Assembly (NCBI GenBank): GCA_916048095.2
Contig: OU696591.1
Span: 2,577,001-2,641,000, forward strand
Source: Sacculina carcini
Lineage: Eukaryota; Arthropoda; Thecostraca; Sacculinidae
Direction: 5' to 3'
Length of the DNA stretch: 64,000 bases
A program made the position numbers and the translations under genes. The notes beneath the pieces were generated by a model. The model saw only the letters and a program-made list of their open reading frames with translations. It was not told the DNA's origin and ran no database searches. How positions within the stretch are numbered: the stretch's first letter is position 1; each line of letters begins with the position of its first letter. Of the stretch, positions 52,052 through 62,034 are shown one piece after another.

Positions 52052-53643
52052 CACGTGTATGCGTATCGTTCTTGAACGCACAGGAAACGTTTGGGATTTC
52101 AACAGCACCATGTCGATATGCATACATGCCATGTAGACTTCTTCAGCAATTCGTGTTTAAACAGTGGCTTGTGTTTTTGCGTGTTCGAAATGAAATGCAA
52201 TTAAGAATGGTGAATTCGCAAGCTGCAATTGTAGACCATTATTACGTACAGTGCCTCCCACGACTCATTGGAATGCTGTCTCCCATCAAACACTTCCTCA
52301 GTCAAATATTGCAGAGCCACAGATAATGAAAATGTCAACATTAATTCCGACCAATCTCACTATATATGATGCATCTCACTAGATTATGTGAATCATTGTG
52401 TGGAACGAGTGTATATATACACATTATATGAGCCTTTTGGCTTGATAATTTTATTTGAATTCATCGTTGATTTCATTTGAATCTTTAGCTTTTATATTCA
52501 CTAGCTTTCATCTTCCTGACTAAAACATATTCTTTTTTTCCAATTCTCTTTTTCTCTACATCTTTCGGGCGCTTCCAGTACATGAGGCCACCGCAGGGTG
52601 GTGGTAATAGTGCACTTGCACTCTTCCCATGCCACTGGATTTGCCTGTAATTATTAATTAATAATGTGATAGAAACATGCGCAAACACAGAGAAACATGG
52701 ATAAACCTGAGTGTCACTGGTGGCAGCTTGTAGTTGTCTGGCTGAGATGTCGCTGTTGCTGGCAGTGCTGATATTCTGCGTTGAGCCGGTGCTGGTAGTG
52801 GTAGGAGATACCACGGTAGCATTGGCAGCAGGCGGACACACGGTGGCGTTACCAGGCGTGATAACCCCCTGTCCCAAACTAGACTACACCCCCACACACG
52901 CACATACACACATACATACATTTATGCATGTCATAACAAGTTCATAACAATTGTACGGTACAAATTCATCTCGCAAAATTGACAAAATATATCAATCTGA
53001 TTGATTATCTGACTTCAACTGAAATCACAATTTAAATTAAATTGAATAGAATTAAATTTAACAGCACTGAAATAATTTTAAGCGCGAACTGCTCTCAATT
53101 GCAGGAGCCCCAATTTCCAGTGATGACATGCATGTACGATTTGATTGGTGTCAAGCAATTGAGTGACATGCCGAAAACGAAACAGCAAGTACATCAGTCA
53201 CAAACACACACCCACACACACATACACTGTGCACAAGCATGATGAAGCGAAGCGAAAAAGCAAACAAAATGAGACCACACAAACAACAGAAGTCATAACA
53301 CGCAAAGAGAACGAGATAACGAGACGCCAAACACAACGCACATACAAATCACCACAGCGAGCACTGGTGATGCTCGAAGCCGGCAGAAAAAAATATGCAC
53401 TCAAATGAAATGCTACAAAACCAACTGACAAAATAAGACACACACAGACACACACACACATGACTGGCGACAAAAAAGACGACACGAAGCCAAATTAAGC
53501 AGCACATACGCTGGAAAAGCAGCCGTGAAAATAATTATCAAATGACACGACACATACACAAACCAGACAGACACACACAGACACACACACACACACACAA
53601 CATAAAACAGACAGACAGACACAACATACAACAGACAGACATA

Positions 53644-53677
<34 letters not shown>

Positions 53678-55149
53678 ACAGACGCACATAGAGGCAGACA
53701 CACACACACACACAACAAACAGACACAAACACACACACACACACACACAACAAACAGACACACACACACAACAAACAGACACACACACACACACACACAC
53801 AACAAACAGACACACAACAAACAGACACACACACACACACACAACAAACAGACACACACACACACCTCTGATAAATTGTACTCGCGCGTTGTATCCAGAA
53901 GACTGCGGTCACTTATATCATCATTGTCATCATCATCATCACCATCATCAGAGATGGCCGCTGCCGAAACAGCGTGGTGATGATGGTGTGGTGATTGGAT
54001 GATGGTGTTTTTACACCATCCACCATAGTCACCACCGTACTGACACCACACACATTGACACATCACCATGCAAAAGCGATACACACAAGCGCATTTTCCG
54101 ACACTAATGTTTAATTTTAATTACGCATTTGAACATAGCGATGAAGAAGGCTATGTTCGCGTGAATTCACGGCACCCGCATGGTTGCGTATAGAATGGCG
54201 TATGGTGCATAATCCCCGCCTCATACCTCGGTGTATGGTGGAATGCAACCTCTGCCTTATACCCCAGTGTATGGTGCAATATAACTAACCGATAGCCCAG
54301 TGTATGGTGCATAATTCCCGGCTCATACCTCGGTGTATGGTGGAATGCAACCTCTGCCTCATACCCCAGTGTATGGTGCAATATAACTAACCGACAGCCC
54401 AGTGTATGGTGCATAATTCCCGGCTCATACCTCAGTGTATACCGGAATGCAACCTTCGCTCCATAACTCAGTTTATGGTGTATAATCATACTTCAGTGTA
54501 TGGTGGAATGCAACCTTCGCCCCATACCTGTGTATGGTGCAACACAGCAAGCCCATACCTCAGTATATGACGCGCTCATTCAAACACACACACACACACA
54601 GTGCAAAGAGGTGAAAGCAGCCAAAGCCCCAAGCACCACCGCTCTTTCTTAATCCCGCGTCCTCTTTGTTGCCGTCACCTGAGTACGGCCAGCCATTGTC
54701 AAGGCCGAGCGAGACACTGGAGCGACGCTAGCGCCCCCGGTGGCGGCCGGCGCAAACACAGACCGACTGCCCACACTGGCCGTACGCCAGTGCGGGCCAG
54801 CCGACGACGACAATTTGTTACCAAATTCGCCGCCAGATGACGCCAGCATCGGCCGGTCGGCCTTGACACTCGGCGAGCTGTCAGTCGATAAACTACCGCC
54901 GCCGCGGTAACAGCTCGCATAGCCACCAATAGGCGCTCTCGAATTGGCTGATTTCGACTGAGTTTGCATGTGTCGATGCGCATGTGTAAGTGAATATATA
55001 TATATATATGAAGACAGTAAAGAAAACACAAATGACTGCCACTTTAGTCAAACGGTTGATTTTTGAATCACTGATCTGTCTGACCGAAACGTTTGACTAA
55101 AGTGGCAGTCATTTGTGTTTTCTTTTCTCTCTTCATATATGTCGAGAAC

Positions 55150-55225
<76 letters not shown>

Positions 55226-55710
55226 TGTATATATATGTGTGTGTGTGCGTTTTGTACGAGCGTACATAAAAATGTGGGTTGAACTTTATCAGTAATATAC
55301 GTAGTTTCAGTAATAACATACACGCACACGAAAAAAACTGAATAAAAAAAGAAAGAAAATATACAAGAATACAAAGATAGAATAAGAGAAAAAACAAGTT
55401 AAAAACAAGAAACACAAATATCATAAAAAACAAAAATAACAGGTAAAAAATAGACCGAGAAGGAAAACAGACCCAAAAATTGTACACACACGTACATCAA
55501 ACACACACACACACACACACATACCTTAGCGTCAGGAGAGCGAGTGTCATCGGGCGAGGGGGCAGTGCCAGCCCCACCATCCCCCCGTTCTAGGGCAGCA
55601 GTGGGGGCGATGAGCGTGCGTGTTTTTTGAACCTCCTGTGTGAGCACCGTCTGCTCCTGGTGTGTGGCGCTGGTCGTAGTGGTGGCCGAGAATGTCTTCT
55701 CCTTCATCTG

Positions 55711-55751
<41 letters not shown>

Positions 55752-57702
55752 ACACATCCACAAAAACATACGTGAACACAGGCTCACAAGGATTCACAAA
55801 CACACGAGGGTAAATTTACACACATACACACACACATGTATAGAGAGACACGCCTACATACACAACAAATGATGGTCGTTGTGGGAGCGTCGGAACGCAC
55901 GCTTCAGCGCATGTGCGCGCATGAATTGTGTGCCGCCGAGTTGATCAGCAGCCCCGGCATCCTCCAGGAGACGGTTGATGTATTGCGAGGTGTTGGCCTG
56001 CCCGTGTCGACGAGCACCGTCGTGATTCTACAGCAGCACGTTTTGCAGTGGCTCAGGACACCGATGTTCGGCTCGGATGGCGTGTCCCGCTAAGCTCAGA
56101 CGTCTCCTATTTAGATGAGCACCATACCGCTGGAGTTTTGCAGGATGTTGGAGCATGACATTGCTCACACGGTCGTACCATTTAATGCCCAGGGTAGCAC
56201 GCAGAAGGGCAGAGTGCGCAGCGTCGATCTCACACTCAAGCGTCTGATTCAGCGTTCAGGTCTCACCGTTATAAAATAACACACAAAATAATGAATTTAT
56301 GGACTCCGTGGTGCAGTTGTTAGCACACCCGCCTCACAAACGGGAGGTCTGTGGTTCGAAACCCGGCGGAGCAGAATTTCATTGGGCGAATTCTACAATC
56401 CCACAGCCCCTGTCCACCCAGCAGAAAATGATGGTAGCAGATATCAGTCATGTGTTGTGTCATGCATTCTGGGGAGGTGGCCCTCTCTAATACGTCTTAC
56501 TTCCTTGTGGCGCCATAGCGTGGAGAGGGTCGGTTCTGCGGTGACAGCGAGCTGCACGGGACACGACTGTGTTCATAAGCTTCGGCTTCTTCCCGTGTAG
56601 CAGGTGCCACTTAGGCCTTTCTTCTTTTAACCTTTAACACTGTCTCGATCACCGCCGAAAACAGTCATATCTTCATGGTTCCAGACAGTGTCTATGATTT
56701 TCGAACATTTCTAATTGAGCGGTAAGCTGGCCACGCCTTGCTGCGTCGTCGCCTGAGGTCTGCTCGAACGTTGGGAACAGACTCTCCGAGATAGACGAAA
56801 TATTCACATCCTGGGAGCAAAATATGTCGACCAACCGTGTCACGGCAGGTGATGGTCACAGGTTGGCGGGTACCGTTATCACGTGAGTTTTGGTCGTGTT
56901 GACCACTAGACCAACAACGGCAGCTGCGTCTACGAGACAGTTTAGCATGCGTTGGGCTCCCTTACGCAAACAACAAGAACATACGTACACGTGTGTGCGT
57001 GTGTACAGTCCATGTTTGTGTGTGTGTGTGCAATGATAGGACCTGTCCCCAGTTGGTGTCCGGTTGGTGTTTGTTTTCGTGCATCTGCGCCGTGCGAGTG
57101 GTCACCGTCGTGTTGAGTACATGAGGTGCCTTCTCATCGCCGCCATCCGTCTGACCACACACACACACACACAATCATATTTATGTAAATTTTAAATTGA
57201 AAATCGCATGTGTTGTTTGTATAATGTACTGTTTGTTTGTGAAAGAGAACGAATAAAATTGTTGTTTCTAATGGTCCATTTTTCGGTGTGCGAGATAGTT
57301 TGTGCGAGTGTGTGAGTTTGGATTGAGGTGATCTTGTGCATTGTTAATGTTTGTGTCCATGTTGTATTGTGTCTGTGTGGTCATGTTTTGTGTTACACTA
57401 CGGTCTAGTTGAGAATTGATGCTGAACTGTGTCCGTCTGAGAGCTATAACTGGATGGGCTGTAGCCGGAGTAATGTGTTATTCAATGCTTAATTCTTATA
57501 TAGAAGCGTTTGACAATATATTGTTTTGAACTGAGCTAAACATATAGAGGATATACATGTACAGACGCGCTCAAGTGAAGTCAAGGAGTAACTGTCTCCA
57601 AAAAACCATTCAAATCGCCACCATGCAGCCTACGGAAAAATGTGCAAATACAACATAATATTATATAAAACATCGACTCTATTGCCAATACAGACACCCT
57701 GC

Positions 57703-57745
<43 letters not shown>

Positions 57746-60422
57746 TGGCACTTACCGAAGTTTCACTTACCGGGGATTCGACGTCGTGGAGAATACACAT
57801 ACCCACATATTGTAATGTTTTACTCACTGAAGCGTAGTCGTCGCACACTTGTTTGTGTGAATGCTTAACTGCCCACGTGAATATCCACCTTTAGATTTAC
57901 CTGAGCCTGGCCATGTGCATTTGCATGTGCATTCACTGTCTATACAATTAGCATGAACCCTTGCATATAGTCGATATGTGACTATTGTGAGAGCATGGAA
58001 CAAATATAAGAGCCAATCAGAGCCTATCCGATCACGCATGACTCTGACGCGGAGCCAATATTCATTCAACTAGTCCGTGAATATAGTATGGAACAAACAC
58101 TATGATATAGTATGAAACTATCAATAAACTGGGAATCACTTCCAGCGTTATCATAAATCCAGCTTGGATCTAGCATGAAATCAGCATAGAGCTGGCATGG
58201 AGCCAGCATGAATCTTCCATGAGCCAAATGGAACCTAGCATGGAACCAGCGGACACACCTTGTTGAGCGACCGCTCCAGCACCACCGTGCCGGCGTTGAG
58301 GTCCTCGAATGCCGTCACCGTGTCCTCGGTGAGACCGTCGGCGTCGCGCACCAGTGTCTTCTTGGTGGTCGTCTTGAGCACGGTAGCACCGTGTGTCTTG
58401 CCGCCGCCGCCGGCCGCCGCGCGCTGACGCCGAAGTTGCTCGATGGTCGCGTCGGTGTTGACACACACATCGTCGGCAAACGATTCGTCCAGATCGTCGG
58501 AGCGTCGAGAAGCGGCCGACGACGAAGAGGACGAGGACGAAGAGGACGATTCTCCGTCATCGCTGCTGTCACTATCTGAGTCGGACGACGAGCCCGTCGA
58601 CGAGGATGTGGCCGTCGTTGTTGAAGTGTTCAGTGCCGACCGCTTGGACGACGGCCGCTGCTTGTGCTTTTTCGTCGAGCGCTTGCGTTGATCTATTGCG
58701 CCGCTTCCTGTCAGCGCCGCCACTTCCTCCGACTCCAGCGTGCTGTTCAGATCGGGATGCGTGACCAGCGATGCGCTGCCGCCGGAACATTTGCTGGATT
58801 TCTTTTTGTTGCGACCCTTGCTGGTGGCTGCTTTCTTGTCGCTCTTGGCATTCGGTGAGGCTGTCGGTGAGCCAGCCGTCGCATGTCTGGGTGACGAAGC
58901 GGCCGCACTCGACGCACTCTCCGACACCGATCCACTCTTCTTGCGTCCGAAACGCGCGAAAAACCCGCTGCCCGGCCGCGATTTGCGCGACAACTCGCCG
59001 CCACTGGTATCCTTATCACCGGCGCCTGTACCGCTATCACCGGCAGCCGCTGGAGAGACCACACGACCGCCGACCGCGTCGGTGCTGGGCGTGACAGATG
59101 AGGCGGCAGGCTGGCATGCGTCCGACGCCAGCGGCTCGCTTAGCGCCAGAGCCAGTGAGCGTCTATTAACGGCCGCCGGCGGTTGCTGTTGTTGCTGGCC
59201 AGCCGGTCCTGATTGGTAGCGATTGAACGCCGAGCCGGCTGAGCCGAAACGTGCCCCGCCGCTGCCTGCCACACTCCTCGGCTCCTGCGCCGGCGACAAA
59301 CTTGAGCCGCCGCCGCCACGTTTCACCGGCTCGCCGTGAAACGTGCCGCCGCCGATACCGCCCGACGGCGACGCCAGGCGTGTCGGTTCGCGGTCGTATG
59401 AGGCGAAACGCGACGCACCAGTGGCCGCCGGCGATTCGCGTGACCGATCCAGCGAGCTGTTGAGACGCGACGACGCCACACTGCCGGCCGGCGAGCCGAG
59501 ACGTCGCGCCGGTTCTCTGTCGTAGCTGGCGATCAAACCACCGCCGCCGCTGCTTCCGCTGTCGTTGGCAGCACGCCGCGCCGGCTCGGCGTCGTACGCA
59601 TCGAGACGCAGCGCTGTGACGGCCGGCGAAGCGGCCGCCCGACCGGCACGCACCTGCAGCGAGACAGGACGCACCAGCGGCGGCCCTTCCGACGTACCTT
59701 GTGAGTGCTGCTGCTGTTGTTGATCATGACTGAGCGATGACAACGCTGGCGGCGGCGAAGAAGCGATGCCGTTGTGATGATAGCCGTTGGACGGTGCGTG
59801 AGGCGCATCATCAAAGGACTGCCCACACATACACACACACACACACACGCACGCACACACACACACACACACACACACAAACGTGCAGCGTAACAACACA
59901 CGGGGCATGCAGTCAGAGCTGGCGTCAAACAACACAAAAACGCATGCGCGACGAAAAGCAAAAATAAAACGTGAACAGCGAGTGAGAAACCGCCAGCTCT
60001 GATGACGGCTGAAACGACAACGATTACGGTTAATTGCAGACGAAAACAACAACAGAATTTCGCGAGGCAAACACAACCAACACACAACAAACAACAAAAA
60101 TGAGCGTCCAACCGAATACACACACACACACACACAACAAAAAACGCCTTTGTACCGAAGCCGAGCTAAATTGGGCGCACAAATAAACGGCAGACACGCA
60201 ACTAGTATATCAACAGGATAACGTCTGTGTTGGTTAGCAAAAACTGGACACACACACACACACACACACACACAGAGGGAGAGAGAGAGGGAAATAACAG
60301 ATGGGAAACAGAGTGCAAAAGTCTACCGTGTCAGGAGGGACGGCAGGTTGTCGGCGATTTGCCCTGGTGAAATCCACAGACGGCAACACTGCCACCCCGC
60401 CAATGGGCTTCTGCAAACACAG

Positions 60423-60462
<40 letters not shown>

Positions 60463-61949
60463 CAGTACATTGAAACATATATACCGCGCTTTCACCGAAA
60501 GGTCTCAAAAGTGCGCACACACACATACACCCACACATGCAGACGTATACACACATACACAGGCATGAATACAATCATTTGAAAATTAGAGGCAAACAAT
60601 ATACATAACACACAGATGCACCCGGATACAGAAATGTGCCAAACAAGAAGACATACAAATAACATCACAAACACACATCATTCGCCGCAGTTTGGCGTCG
60701 GCAGGAATCGCCGCGGTGCTGGAGCCACGAGGCGTGGACCGCGGCGACGGCCGCCGACCGGGCGGAATTACCGTGTTCCCAGTGAGGCACGGAAAGTCAC
60801 TGCTCTGGGACGTGACCTACGTCAACATGTTCTGTGAAACACATCTGATGGACGGCGCGGTCACTCCCGGGGCAGCAGCGCAGGCGGCGGAAGACCGAAA
60901 GCGGCGGCGCTACGCAGAACTGTGTCAGCGGTACGATTTCGTGCCGCTGGCTATCGAGACCACCGGCGTGATGGGGGCGCCTCTGGACGACTTCGTCAAG
61001 CTCCTGGGCGGCAGAATAAGTGAGCGTTCAGGGAAGCCGCGAGAGACGGCCTGGCTTCGGCAGCGAATAAGCCTGGCCGTCATTCGTGGCAAGGCCGCCT
61101 CCATTGTATTGTAGTGTTGTTCATATGTGTACACGCTTGTAAATATATTTGTGTGTCGAAAAAAACACAAGAAAAACACACACACACACACAGTGCAGAC
61201 TTGCATCTTCGAAGAATAACAAGGAATCAACCTTCACTACCTTGATTTCAACGCTCAACAAATGCACCGAATGTATGAAGGTGATGATGATGAACAAAGT
61301 GTCGGTGTGCATCAAGATCATATCCGACAATCGTGTGATTCAGCTGCTGAAACGTAGTCTGGCCGAAATTCAATACCATCGACAAAGCAAGACACATTGT
61401 GGCGAGCGTGATTCAAGACGTGGTCACCGAAACGTCTCACGAAAACTGACCAAAATGAAGAAGCGGGCAGACTGGGCCGTGTTGAATATTGACGGTTATA
61501 TTTCGAGCTCTGCGTCACTTGTCGTCTATCTAACAACAGCGTTGTGCAAATCTGAATGATCTACATTTCGCCGTAATCTCAAGTTGTGAAGACAGAGCGA
61601 GGAGATGAATGGCGGCAGCGGCTATAATTGCCATCACTACTGTCTAGATCCGTGTTTCGGGCCGAACTCACGGCTCCATAAAGCAATTGTCATACCTGGT
61701 ATGACGGCACCTTCAGGAATGAACCTCTCGTCTGTTACACACTACTTTCAGACTATTAGTACAACATTCTAGCGATTTTTGATTTACAATTCACTCGGTG
61801 TACTTTTTGGTGGTCTCAATATATGATTTTCCTTGGTAAAATCGGTGTTCTTTTTATCTAAATTGCCAGTCAACCGACATCCATTTCTGCAGCGTGGCAT
61901 TCAATTGGTGAAAAACAATCAAGTGCATGACCCACGTAGAATACACGCC

Positions 61950-62034
<85 letters not shown>

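Noticed and set aside
52485-52690. Continuation of a protein 4.1 exon past 52707
   Set aside because: A donor (CAG|GTTTAT) ends the exon and the rest is repeat family R.
53413-54084. A 223-codon Cys/Val-rich frame
   Set aside because: Only its first third (53866-54039) is a real protein 4.1 exon; the rest is (TG)n intron read through.
56301-56373. tRNA gene candidate (Val-CAC)
   Set aside because: The same head is joined to a common body in three places and the stems carry mismatches, so it is a SINE head and not a working tRNA gene.
58315-59219. Alternative frames over the giant protein 4.1 exon on both strands
   Set aside because: High GC leaves other frames open; only the phase-0 frame joins neighbouring exons and shows 4.1-like ends.
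58235-60271. Single 678-codon protein starting at 60271
   Set aside because: The first about 150 codons are intron (TG repeats and a HisCys-poor stretch) upstream of the acceptor at 59818.
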